DNA from: Parelaphostrongylus tenuis
Lineage: Eukaryota > Nematoda > Chromadorea > Rhabditida > Metastrongylidae
DNA length: 64,000 bases
Assembly: GCA_019055375.1 (NCBI GenBank)
Contig: JAHQIW010000723.1
Location: forward strand, 166,496-230,495
Reading direction: 5' to 3'
Shown: in pieces, positions 36,581-47,100 of the stretch
How the letters are laid out: each line of letters starts with the position of its first letter
How positions within the stretch are numbered: the stretch's first letter is position 1
Position numbers and translations under genes: made by a program
Notes under the pieces: model-generated
Told to the model about the DNA's origin: nothing
The model's database searches: none
What the model saw: the letters and a program-made list of their open reading frames with translations, nothing else

Positions 36581-36603
36581 AGTGGGTTATTTTAACAAAA
36601 AAG

Positions 36604-36787
36604 GATAAAGGATAAAGCTCTCGGCGTTGATAAATCCCTGAGGGATGCGCCATGCATTCGACTTCAAATTTTAACTTCGTTTGAAGTGACTGAATGAATA
36701 TCTGGCCTTTACAATGACTCGCGGTGGCCTCCGCTGAACCGAGTCAGTGCTGTTTATCATCTCAAACAAGTCTGAGACCTGTCTGGT
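36604..36787 (-). repeat. tRNA-derived SINE, head missing
   Basis: AAAGCTCTCGGCGTTGATAA, GATGCGCCATGCATTCGACT, CTTTACAATGACTCGCGGTG; stops near AAGTCTGAGACCTG. Confidence 0.6.
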
Positions 36788-36929
36788 TTTAACAATGTGA
36801 AACGGAATTACAAACCTAAGCTCATAAAACGATAGCAAGAATTTTATGGAAAAAATCAAGCGCGAGGGTTAGTGCCGTTTGTCGCGAGTGTTACAAAATG
36901 TCCACCCACACAGCCACTCACACAACTCT

Positions 36930-37420
36930 ACGAGAGATCACAAAATGCGCGCCGCGTGTGAAACCCAATTTAATTTTCATTGCTGCAACGGAATAAAAAG
37001 GTCTTTTCAAAAAAAAAGAGTATGAAAATCCTCGAGTTTAACGCGATCGAATGGCTACCGAAAATTCAAGAGAAAAGTTCTATTTAGCGGAAAAAGAGCC
37101 AAAACCTACTGATGTGAAACTTAACTTTATTTCTGCTGCTGTAACGAAACGAGATGACCTTTTTGAACAACAAATGTTGTTTGAATCGCCGAGATTTAAG
37201 CAATCGAATGGTTACCAAAACTCTAGAGGAAAAGTTCTGCTTCGCCAGAAAAGGGGAGAAAAAGGGTGAAGTGTGAAACTTGGTCTTATTTTCGGTGTTG
37301 CAGCGCAATCTGAAGCTTCCTTTAGGAAACAGAAAGAGTGTTGAAATCGTCGAGATTTAAGCTGTCAAACCACGAAAAAGGTCTTGTCCACAAAGGATCA
37401 AAAAATCGGTTCCGCAGACG
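36930..37420. repeat. CGTAATTT dispersed family, tandem-like units
   Basis: Three successive units each containing GTGTGAAAC or GTGAAAC, GCTGTTGCA- or GTAACG-like text, a GAAATCGTCGAGATTTAAGC-like line and CGAATGGTTACC. Confidence 0.5.
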
Positions 37421-38109
37421 GAACACCAACGTTCGAAGGTACAGACCTCATAGACCGCTACCATACATTTGGCCCATCAAAATGAAGAGCCTCATGACCG
37501 ACAGGGCTGGAATTTTGCCAGTTTATCAGTGATTTACCCAATTGATAGGTAGATTAGAAGGCATTCAATTTAAGGGGATAATGCGACCATCCGCTGTCAA
37601 TTCAATCGTCATACTAAAGCTGGCTCGGCTGAATGAGCATTGTTAGGCCACGTTTCGCTACTACAAACTAACCATCGATCGGTCCATCCAAGAAAAATGC
37701 AATCGATAAAGCAAAACACAAACGACATCAACAAGAAGAAATCGATGCTCGTTCCAGTGAGTTCTGATTTTTTCCACAGAAAATCTCGCTTCTTTTGGTC
37801 ACAAGGCGTCAGATGAGGAACTGAGCTGATCCGCCGAAGAGGAAAACTTCCATAGGCGTGTTAGTAACCATTCGAAAGCTGAGATTCCAGGCTACAGCCC
37901 CACGCCACCGGTTCTTCAAAACACTCTTTTATAACGATGCAGTATCCAGAGAAAAAATCTTGTTTCATACTGCCGTACGCCTTCATTTTTATTCGCGTAT
38001 ATATCGCTGGAATCAGAAAAGTGTATCAGCGTGTAAGGAATTTTCCGTAGTGTCAGATTCATACGTTCTTATCTGCAATTCCTCTCATGCGGCGAAAAAA
38101 TTCCCAAAT

Positions 38110-38365
38110 GATTAACATTATGCCTGATATCATTATTTTGAGCCACGCATGTCAGTGGTCTATAAAAGAGGGCTGACTTATAGAGCCCGATACACGTGTT
38201 TCGATCTTGCGATCTCGTCAGTCGGGCAGTTATCCTTTCTTATTTATAAGTCAGACCTCTTTGATAGACCACTGACATGCGTGGCTCAAAAAATAATTGT
38301 CAGGCATATTTAAATTTGACGAGTGGTCTTAAGAAAACACTCGGAACGAAAGATATGAATAACAA
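38110..38365. mobile_element. GTATCGGGCT foldback family, paired arms
   Basis: Left arm TTTTGAGCCACGCATGTCAG to ATCTCGTCAGTCGGGCAG; right arm CAGACCTCTTTGATAGACCA to GGTCTTAAGAAAACACTCGG, inverted. Confidence 0.7.
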
Positions 38366-38943
38366 TATTTCAAACGCTATCAATCGCCCAGCCTTCGCTC
38401 CGTGAGTTGGCCGGTAAACGAGGTCGTCAAAAATATGAAAAAATTCGATCGATTTTCCCTGCTAGACGGTATTTCCAGAAAATAAGCACATTCGAATCAG
38501 TGAGACTTATGGTATCGAATGATTACCAATAGTCTGAAGAAGGAGCTCTCTAAGGTGAGGTGCAAAGCAAAAATCTTCTCCATCTCCTACAGAGCTATTA
38601 AAGAGCTTTTCCAAAAAGCAAACACATTTTTGAGTTCTTGGAAACTTGTGCTATCGAATGAGCACTGTCACACCAAGGAAGGAGTTTTATCCGGCAAAAT
38701 ATAAGAGAGATAAAAAATTAGGCGATCGAGGGAAACACGATTTTTTCCGATTTTTTACGGATATAAAAGGGTGTTTCGAAAAAACCGACCACGCGGGGGC
38801 TCCAGCCAAAAATCCAGGCTTAGGCTTTCGAACACTGCTATGCAAAGTTCCTCTCCAGCGAATGCGATCGCCTCTTCATTTGTCCCCTCACGACTGAGAA
38901 GAACCAAATCTCCTATCTAGTAGAACACAGAGACAGTACGAAG

Positions 38944-39020
38944 ACCGGATAGCGCAGTGGTTAGTGATGCGGTGTCCCAGGAAGCGAGGTGATGAGCGGC
39001 GCGCTGGTTCTACACCTTCC
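38944..39020 (+). repeat. tRNA-derived repeat head (family 2)
   Basis: ACCGGATAGCGCAGTGGTTA, then GCGCGCTGGTTCTACACCTTC; matches the copy at 23626. Confidence 0.5.
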
Positions 39021-39549
39021 CCAAACCTCAAAAAACCACTGTCGGTGATGAATGAGAGAAAATTAACCGGAAGCGAGATCAGCACAGTAAATGACGGCAA
39101 CAAAAATAGCAAGTAAATAGGTAAAAGTACAAGATTTATGTGGATGAGACGTGATATAGACATATCTGGACGCAATCACGTACAATACAAACAGGCAGAC
39201 GTAACGTCGACGCGATTACTGGTGAGCCTGGTCAGTGTTTATCACCTTATCAGTATGGCACCGCGCCCGAGTACAAAGTCCATCGAGCATAGTAGAATTG
39301 CGGTCTCAGACGGTATGGGGGTATCGCAAAAAGAGTGGTAGGGAACAGGCCTGTCGGTAGTGCAGTGGTTAGCTGGCAATCCCCGAAAAGGTGAGACCTG
39401 AGTTCTAGACTGTTGGAGCGTGATATATCCTGTATATCATGAAATCTGATGCACCAGTTGAGATCGACAAGCTCCTTTCAGTAATGGTCCTCCTTTCGTG
39501 ACGATAAGGTCACAATCTGATTTTTTCTCTACTTATGTAACTATCAAAT

Positions 39550-39725
39550 GGCGCGTATAGCGCAGTGGTTAGAGGTGTTTGGGACGCGCACGCGGTTCAT
39601 GGGTCTATCCCGCGCTTAAGGCTCACTGAGCTTTCTATCCCTTCGGGTCCGGTGAGTTGCAAGTAGACTTGCCTGAGGGGATAGCATCACTGACTTCCTA
39701 CATCGGTGGACCACGGCGAGTTATT
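39550..39725 (+). repeat. tRNA-derived SINE, tail missing
   Basis: Head GCGCGTATAGCGCAGTGGTT, box B-like GCGGTTCATGGGTCTATCCC, body to GCATCACTGACTTC. Confidence 0.65.
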
Positions 39726-40005
39726 AACCGCTTCGGGACCGTGGACCAACCTCTGCATCTCCATCCTCTAGCGTGATAGAGCATTGAACGTATTATTGTA
39801 CTAATTCAAAGAGCACGCATTCCCGGAAAGAGTGAGGTGGGGGTTCTAGTGCCGCTTGGCGCTAAAGTTTTGCACATCACTCTGTAACACAGGGTCTATA
39901 TGTATAGCATAAAACAATTGAAATGATACAATAATATTGTCAATTTTTTTCTCACGCTGGGGAGTTGGAGATGCAAGAAGAGGCGTTCCCGAAAGTGTTA
40001 AGAAG
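39725..40005. repeat. foldback related to 31.2-31.5 kb
   Basis: TTCGGGACCGTGGACCAACC and CTCTGCATCTCCATCCTC at the left; GGAGTTGGAGATGCAAGAAG and CGTTCCCGAAAGTGTTAAG at the right. A solo tRNA-like arm lies between. Confidence 0.45.
39805..39905 (+). repeat. tRNA-like arm, solo
   Basis: CACGCATTCCCGGAAAGAGTG, box B GGGTTCTAGTGCCGC and AGTTTTGCACATCACTCTGT match the right arm at 28.9 kb; no partner arm is adjacent. Confidence 0.5.
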
Positions 40006-40139
40006 ACCGCATACGCATTTAGTCACCCCAAACTATGCTAGGAAAGCGAATACATGGAGCATCCCTCAGATATAGATCAATGCCAAGAACTTTGTCCTTT
40101 TTTATCGTCTATTTACTTGCTTTTTCTCTTCTGGTTTCC

Positions 40140-40350
40140 TGGATTCCTCGGGACATCAGGCGCTCTGCAGAAAAACCACCGATCTATGGTTCGATTTCTT
40201 CACGAAAGGCATAGAAGAAGATATGTCGCTCAGCGATTTTCTAGAGCGAGGAGGACCCACTGGGCTACTGTTGCACGCGATAGGGAAATGTGGAAGTGTT
40301 GCTGGTACCCGCTCGAGCTACTCAACGATGAACGGGACGGGAGGTGATAC
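40140..40350 (+). mobile_element. RTE 3' terminal remnant
   Basis: Contains LWFDFFTKGIEED, then RARRTHWATVARDREMWKCC and PLELLNDERDGR, the last residues of an RTE polyprotein, with one frameshift. Confidence 0.7.
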
Positions 40351-40611
40351 AGGAGAATTATTTGCACTTCTAGCATTTCGGTGGAATGTGACTTCTTTAG
40401 AGCCTGGGAAGATCAGAGGTTGTCGACAACCTTGTCACCCAAAAATCTCCATTACTTCTACTGAAGAACATATCACGTTTCATTTAAATTCAGGACGAAA
40501 GCTTTTCTATTGCATTATGAAGGCGTTTGGCTGACCGAGTTTTGGATAATCTGATTTTTCCAGGCTTTGAAGAGGGAGAATTTCACCGAGGACTTAAGAT
40601 GTTCACGTAAA

Positions 40612-40905
40612 TAAGGGTTGAGAAATGATGAATCTCCTAGCGTTGATCAATCCTCGGGGAATGTGTCATGCATTCGATCAATCATCGTCTGAGTTAACTC
40701 GATACATATCTAACCTTTACAATGACTATCGGTCGCCTACCGATGTATCAAGTCAGTGCTGCTACACTCCCAGACAAGTCTGGTACCAACTTGCAGACCC
40801 CGGGGGATGGAAGGCATGGTGCCCCTTGTGCGCAAGGCGCTGGATGACTGAACCATCTACAGCATGAGTGTGGCACGGCACCTCTAACCATTGCGACCTC
40901 TCGAA
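40612..40905 (-). repeat. tRNA-derived SINE copy
   Basis: AATCCTCGGGGAATGTGTCAT tail, body ACCCCGGGGGATGGAAGGC, head ACCTCTAACCATTGCGACC. Confidence 0.65.
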
Positions 40906-40934
40906 ATAGATAAATAACATACGTTACCTGCGTT

Positions 40935-41165
40935 AAAAGGATAAAAATAAAGCTCTCGGCCTAGGTCAATCCCTGAGGGATGCGCCATGCATTCGTCTTC
41001 AATTTTGAACTTCGTTTGAGGTGATTGAATGCATATCTGGCCGTTACAATGACTCGCGGTGGCCTCCCACTAAACCGAGTCAATGCTGCTTATCCTTCCA
41101 GACAATTCTGCGATTACCGACCTTAGGGGGATGGATGGCTTGGTGAGCCATGAGCGCGAGATAAC
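40935..41165 (-). repeat. tRNA-derived SINE, head missing; tandem with previous copy
   Basis: AAAGCTCTCGGCCTAGGTCA, AACTTCGTTTGAGGTGATTG, GGATGGATGGCTTGGTGAGC; 30 bp after the copy ending at 40905 and in the same orientation. Confidence 0.65.
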
Positions 41166-41734
41166 AACTTGCGTTAATGAGAAGAATTCATAAATTATTG
41201 GAAATTGTTGAGGCTGACAGATAGTCGATCTTCCTAAGACTTCACAGCATCGCCTTATCGGTATGCTAGTGTATACAATGTACAGTGGTCATAAAATAAT
41301 CGTGCAGTTTTTGAAGTGCGATATCTTTAATTCTCAGTAGCTCATATAATACGTCAGCCCGTGACCTGCACTGAACGCGCAATTCTGTAGGACATGAAGT
41401 TCGAACAGCAGTTTAACTCATTAAGGCTAACAGAGCTCGAGCCTGCTTACACAGTATTTTAAATGGCTAATCACTTGCCGTTAGAATAGAATGTTTTTGC
41501 CGGCTAATGGGAGAGAAACAGCGGAAAAGTCAGTAATGCTAGACGGTAAACTGGGCCCCTCCACATGCTATCATTGACTATCATCGCCCAATCTGCGCTT
41601 GCTATCAAATGTTTACCATTTTTTACAAATAAGGAAGTCTTCTCGAAAATATTTGTAGAGCAGTGTAATACGTTCTTTGATCGACTGTTTATTACAAAAT
41701 TCGTTTAAAACTTTTGTATATAAGTAGAATTATT

Positions 41735-42030
41735 TTTATTTGACCGCTTATAGCGGTGGCATGGAGTTGCAATATAATCAGTGATGTGGAGTGGTGTGCA
41801 AGTCTTTGCGTCAGTTGGGACTCGAACCCACATTTCACCTCGTACGGGGTAGCGTGCTCGAACCGTTGCACTACCGACGCCTGTTTGGACGCGTTGTAGC
41901 GTAAAAAGTGTGGTGTCGAAACAAGTGTTGGTAAAACAGCGGTTCGAGCACGCGACCCCGGACAAGGTGAAATATTGGTTCGAGTTCCAGCTGCCGCAAA
42001 AATTTGCGGATCACTCTACATCACTGGGCA
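41735..42030. repeat. tRNA-like-armed foldback, two full units
   Basis: Minus unit 41880-41808 and plus unit 41926-41998, both with box A and T arm (GGTTCGAGTTCC), separated by GCGTTGTAGCGTAAAAAGTG. The head carries TTTGACCGCTTATAGCGGTG. Confidence 0.65.
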
Positions 42031-43149
42031 CATTCATATACAGTCTCTGAGAAATTTTTAACCGTCTTTTCGAGGTCTGATTACATTCATCCGAAGCAAC
42101 AGTTCGGCAGACTCGCGTGTTTCGGCGTTGCTGTCATCATCAGCGCCATGTAACTAAATCTCGAAAAGACAGCTAAAAAACTATCTCAAAAACTATATAC
42201 GAATGTGTTAACGAGGTTTCTGATAAATGTTGACAAAGAATGTATTTTATTGCTTATATCAGCTGCAAAGCATGGACTACAGAAAAACTAGCCAGTGATT
42301 ATTTCACTTAACTACGGTTTATCAATCTTCGGCGCTCATTCCCTAAAATAGAGGGCGAGTGGGCGAGAAAATAGCTTTGATGATGGCGAAACCACTGCTG
42401 AAACACGCATATCTGCCAAAGTGTTGCCTCGGATGAATGCAACCAAACCTCGAAAAAACGACTAGAAACATTCTCCAGGATTATAGTTGTAGAGCATCAG
42501 ACAAAGGGTAGCCGTAGAAGCAAGCAGGGTCTCAAGTCGAAAAGGTAAAAGCATGGCTGAGAGAAAGGAGAAACAAAGGTCTCGATTGTGTAGTTCGTAA
42601 TAAGAGCGACCGCTTGAAAAAGAGGCGTCAGGAGTAAAGCGTAATGCGGTGGTCGAGACCGCTAAACATTGGATGAACGGCATACCAACAAAGCCTTGTT
42701 TATGGACGGTTTATCAGATCGGTATAGGGATCTTTCACAGAGAACTTTGCCCTTAGAAGATGATTAAGCAATAATGACTAACCAAACAAGTGTTGAAAGC
42801 AATAGAGAACCTTCGCCATAATGTAAAGTGTTATCTTTCGCAAACATTTCGCAATCAGTCCGCCACTACTCACCGTACAGTCATACAATCAATCAGATTT
42901 TGTCATTGTACGACTGACGTTATCGGTGAAGAGAATGTTTGATGAACCGATACCATTCTACCAGAACTATACACAGTCACTTTTCAATGAGTCTTGGAAA
43001 AACTGAAGTAAGATCATATTGGACTGAAAGTCAGTTGTCACCATCTTGTTTCTGATGTTGACCCTACAACGCCATGAATTAGCTGCTTGTAACGAAGACT
43101 TGCTGATTTTGACAGTACTCGTGTAAAAGTGATTCTCAGTTGATCGTTG

Positions 43150-43580
43150 AGAAGCGTACTCGTTCCTAGTGCCTAACTCAACGAAACGAATGCTTGTGGA
43201 TGTTCCAGTTATGTATACTTGGTCCTTGGCGTTTATATGTGTGACAAACTGCATCCGAAATTGAGCAAAGGGAAGCGAGAAGCTTGAGGAGGCTTGCGAG
43301 AGCATTCAAGATATAGTGAAAAGCGAGAAGCAGCCAAATCGATATAAAGAAGACGGAAAAGCGATTGAATGCTAAAAGTACTGGGATCTGCATAGTGAAA
43401 AAAAATACTGTCGAGACGAATTATAAACTGCCAACATGTATATGCTAGAATGCCGAGAGAGTACATCAGAGTAATCAGGCAAACACAACGCCTTCTCAAT
43501 GTCTCTTGACGACAAACGTTGGTCGAGAGTCGTCAGCGATTGGGCCCCACATGATGTAATACGATCAACGATAGCTTTTA
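43150..43580 (+). mobile_element. RTE 3' remnant
   Basis: DDKRWSRVVSDWAPHDVIRS at 43505-43570 matches the RTE block NDNRWTRAVSDWIPRDVKR. Upstream HPKLSKGKREA fits the SRRKRAAW block, with many lesions between. Confidence 0.6.
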
Positions 43581-43669
43581 TAGTATTTTATTTCCTAAGA
43601 ATAGGAAACCATCCAGTGCAATTATGTAAAATGCTATTATTTCTTGAGATAACTTCAGTCGAGAGCATT

Positions 43670-43915
43670 TGTGGTGCAGTGATTAGAAGTGTTCTGTGAC
43701 TTATACTAAGTCGGTGGTTCGACCCTGTACTCAAAGCTCACAAAATCTCCCGCTCTTAGAGGCTGGCAGTTTGACAGCATATATGCGTGACAGGAGAGCA
43801 TCACTGATTGTGATACATCCGTTGGCTATCGCGAGTCATTGTAAAGGTCACATATGCATCCAGTCACCTCAAGCGATGCATGAGGAAGTTGTTGAATGCA
43901 CGACGCATACCTCAG
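43670..43915 (+). repeat. tRNA-derived SINE copy
   Basis: TTGTGGTGCAGTGATTAGAAG, box B GTGGTTCGACCCTGTACTC, tail GAATGCACGACGCATACC. It directly follows the RTE remnant and precedes the phosphatase start by about 220 bp. Confidence 0.65.
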
Positions 43916-44110
43916 AAAGTGACAAAACGCCTTTATTCTTAATTCTTTCATTACCAACGACATCGAATGCTAATTATCAACTACAACGATCGCGCTGCTG
44001 GAGATTTTCAAAACAGCTAAATCGTGTCTTGACGACCTCTCAAGCTCAAAACCTGCTTTCACATGTCATTGAAATAAAAAACACCCATCTAAAATATGCC
44101 TCATTCCATA

Positions 44111-44134
44111 TTTGCTTTGTTTCAGGCAGAATCT
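44111..44134 (+). promoter_or_regulatory. candidate spliced-leader trans-splice acceptor of the phosphatase gene
   Basis: TTTGCTTTGTTTCAG ends at 44125 and the initiator ATG follows 9 nt later. No upstream coding exon is recognisable. A pyrimidine-rich TTTCAG this close to an ATG is the usual layout of a nematode SL trans-splice site. An ordinary intron after a non-coding exon is the alternative. Confidence 0.5.
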
Positions 44135-47100
44135 ATGCCCACCCTCATCGACAGAATGATTCGACGGATTACTCGCGAAGGCCACCTCTCTGGGTTTACC
44201 GATGGGGAAGTTTTGTCTGTACTTAGAGATGTAAGCAGTAACTCAGCATTTACCAAGTATTGGGATGTGTCACAAAATTCTGTCTTCTAATAGTGTTACG
44301 TTAACATAAAAGACAATATCAAGATATTCAGTAGCTGTTCACATCCACTGACTTCGACTCATTTGCGACGACATGAGTTATATATAACTCGTTGCTTTCG
44401 GCCACCTATTCTTTCCCGTTTTTTCACTATACTTATCACATACACTTGATAGCTCATCTAGAACACGTTACTACTTTTAACGGCACAGACTCAACTTGTA
44501 CGTCATAGAAAAAAATAAGTGAATGTGCTCTTGTTAAGAATTAATTTCGTAGGCAAAACAATCGTTGGAACCACAACCGGCATTGTTGCAACTCGACGCA
44601 CCTATCCTTATTTTCGGCGATATTCATGGACAGCTTCGTGATCTACTTCGGTAAAAGTATACTTCTTTTATTGCTAACAGACAAATGGCGGTTAACACCA
44701 ATAAACTGGAGGCCGCACTAATTGCTGAATAATGATAATTTATTATGCTGGCAAAAAATTTTCCGAACTCTCTCATTTTTTCAGAAATTTTTCAAGCAAT
44801 TAGGCCATTAATTCTGATTTTGTTTGGAGCAGCTTCTTGCGGCTATTCTGATATAAAACACTTATACATTTGTTTTAGATGGACTTGTCTCAAGAGCAGA
44901 GACGGTTCATACCATTCATTCCGATGTTTTCTCAAGACCACATTCAAATTTCAATATGCCTGTTAATTATTTTAGAAGCATGCATGTGGTCTGTTAGGGG
45001 CACTTTACAATGCAATACACGTGTTTCGCCCTTGCAGCCTCGCCAGTTGCACAGTGCCTTTCGTCTTAGCCAGTTCCTTTTCGGGGAAACCCAGCCCCTT
45101 GGCTAAGAGCAGTCGAGTGTACAATATTGACCAATTAGTGATTCCATACACTTGTTGGCACTGTAAATAGTACGTCTGAGTCTCCTCCCTGTAAGAGAGT
45201 TAGATTCTCCCAAGAAGCATTGGCTAAGAGGGAAGGCACTGTACAGTTGGCGAGACTGCAAGGCCGAAACACATGCACTGCACTGTGTAAGTGCCCGTAA
45301 GGGACCACAGCATGGCTCTAAATTAGTATTTGAGCAAAAACGACTGTTGATGCTACACGAGTAGTGTGTGTCCAAGGCTGCCGAGAATTTCCGCGAGATT
45401 AACGGCGTTTGGGGTGACGGAGCAGCTGGGAGAAATTTAGTTTTTAATCGTTTCAATGAACTCAAGAGTGGAAGTGGGGGTTTGACGCACAAGCAAGGAG
45501 CCGACTGCCCACAAAAAATTGACCGGCAAGCTGTGCAATCGAGATGTCGCTGACGATCGCATGCTGGCCGACGATTTTGGTGTAGTCATACTCTGATTGA
45601 GTATAATCATTTTAAAAAGTGGGAGGAAGTGAGTAAAGTTGAAGGTTGTTTTTATTTACTGAAAGGAAAAGATAAACTTTTAGATTAATGAAAAAGACCG
45701 GGAAAGTTCTTGCTATTCCAATAATTTGATCAAACTTCAATGGTTAGCTTCCACACCGTAAATAAGTCAAGAGCCGTATCCATCATGGGTCGGCAAATTA
45801 TTACCAGACTGGCAAAGAAGGATAGAAGCATATATCTATCATATCGGTAAACTCCCGAGGCCTGAAACTAGCAATATATAAATTCAAACACTTCTACAAT
45901 GTCTAATTGTATTTTGATGTTATGCGAGTCCCTAAGAATCTGTTCAATGCTGCGCGTTTTCTCTTTCCTCCGTTCTTCAACTTTGCACATACTTCTTAAA
46001 AATTTCATAGATGCGTGTAATTTTATTTATAGATGCAGACACATTTAGAAGCTTTCTGAAGCTTGCTGAATCAAAAATAGGGCATGATGGTGCTCATTTC
46101 TCCTCTGCGCCGGGACGCTATAAGTGTCTTATAAGTCGGCTGCGCCGGACCATTGGTCTTCATAACACGCATTCAGAGTTATGTAGATCAGACATCTTTC
46201 TCACTAGGTGTTCTCGAGTGTTCAGATCTGTACTTTCAACACCCTCATAATCCACAAGTACATCAGTGAAGTTGTCTCTCTTGATTATTCAAAACTATTC
46301 GAACAGGAAAGAAGAATTTCGATAGAAATTTCAACCGCTAGTACCTAAAAGAAAGAAAGGTTAAATGTCACTCATGATAACATGAAGAACGTTTGTATTC
46401 CAAAAAGGGGTGTTTCTCAAGACTTAAACTCCAATATGCCTGATAGTTTTTTTCGGTCATGCATGTGGTTTGCTATGGGCACTTATACAAGTCGACAATT
46501 CCTTTATCTAAGAGATTTTTTTCGCGAATGGGATCGGCTCAGAAGAAAGGCACCTGTGCAACTGACGGGACTGCAAGGCCGAAACACGTCTACGCACGTA
46601 TAAGCGTCCATGACAGATCACATGTACGGTTCAAAATAATTAACAATACTGTTCTGAAAAAAGCGCTGTAAGATTTGTATGTTTCAGATTCTTCACTATT
46701 GTTGGCCCTCCACCGCAAAATCAAATGTTATTTCTGGGTGATTATGTTGATAGATGTAAGAAATCGTTTGAGGTACTTCGAATTATCAAATCTTTTTTGA
46801 TTCATCAATAGATCTATTGAATCTTCTCTTTCAGGTCATCGTGCTGCTTTTGTGTTATAGAATCAAATATCCGAAACTTAATCTACCTTCTGAGAGGCAA
46901 CCACGAATGCTCTAAAATGAATAGGTTATACGGTTTCTACGAAGAGATGCGACGTAAACGAAACGTTCGCATGTGGAAAAAATTCCAGGAGGTTCGTATA
47001 AACTGTACGGTGAACGCATACGTAGCGCCAAGTATATGTTTATGATCCTTAACTCCGTTCAACTAGCACTTCAATCTATATAGAGGAACATAAGACGCAG

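Larger units (their letters stand above)
33558..44134. other. 10.6-kb intergenic region between HMG-CoA synthase and the phosphatase
   Basis: Divergent gene starts at both ends, so both promoters should lie here, although no core promoter element is evident. It holds the nested mariner/foldback (34168-35226), RTE 3' remnants (35500-35760, 40140-40350, 43150-43580), SINEs (36604-36787, 39550-39725, 40612-40905, 40935-41165, 43670-43915), the foldback at 38110-38365, dispersed-repeat copies (36290-37420, 37840-38720) and a tRNA-armed foldback (41735-42030). From 42190 to 43150 I recognise nothing. Confidence 0.6.

Noticed and set aside
43233..43499. 88-codon hydrophobic frame on minus (possible membrane protein)
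   Set aside because: The plus strand at the same place matches RTE text (SKGKREA, DDKRWSRVVSDW); hydrophobicity is a by-product.
46741..46760. Earlier donor in phosphatase exon 3 (GAT|GTAAGA)
   Set aside because: Would remove KKSFE, which aligns with the PP1 family, and put exon 4 out of frame; the donor after GAG at 46772 keeps both.
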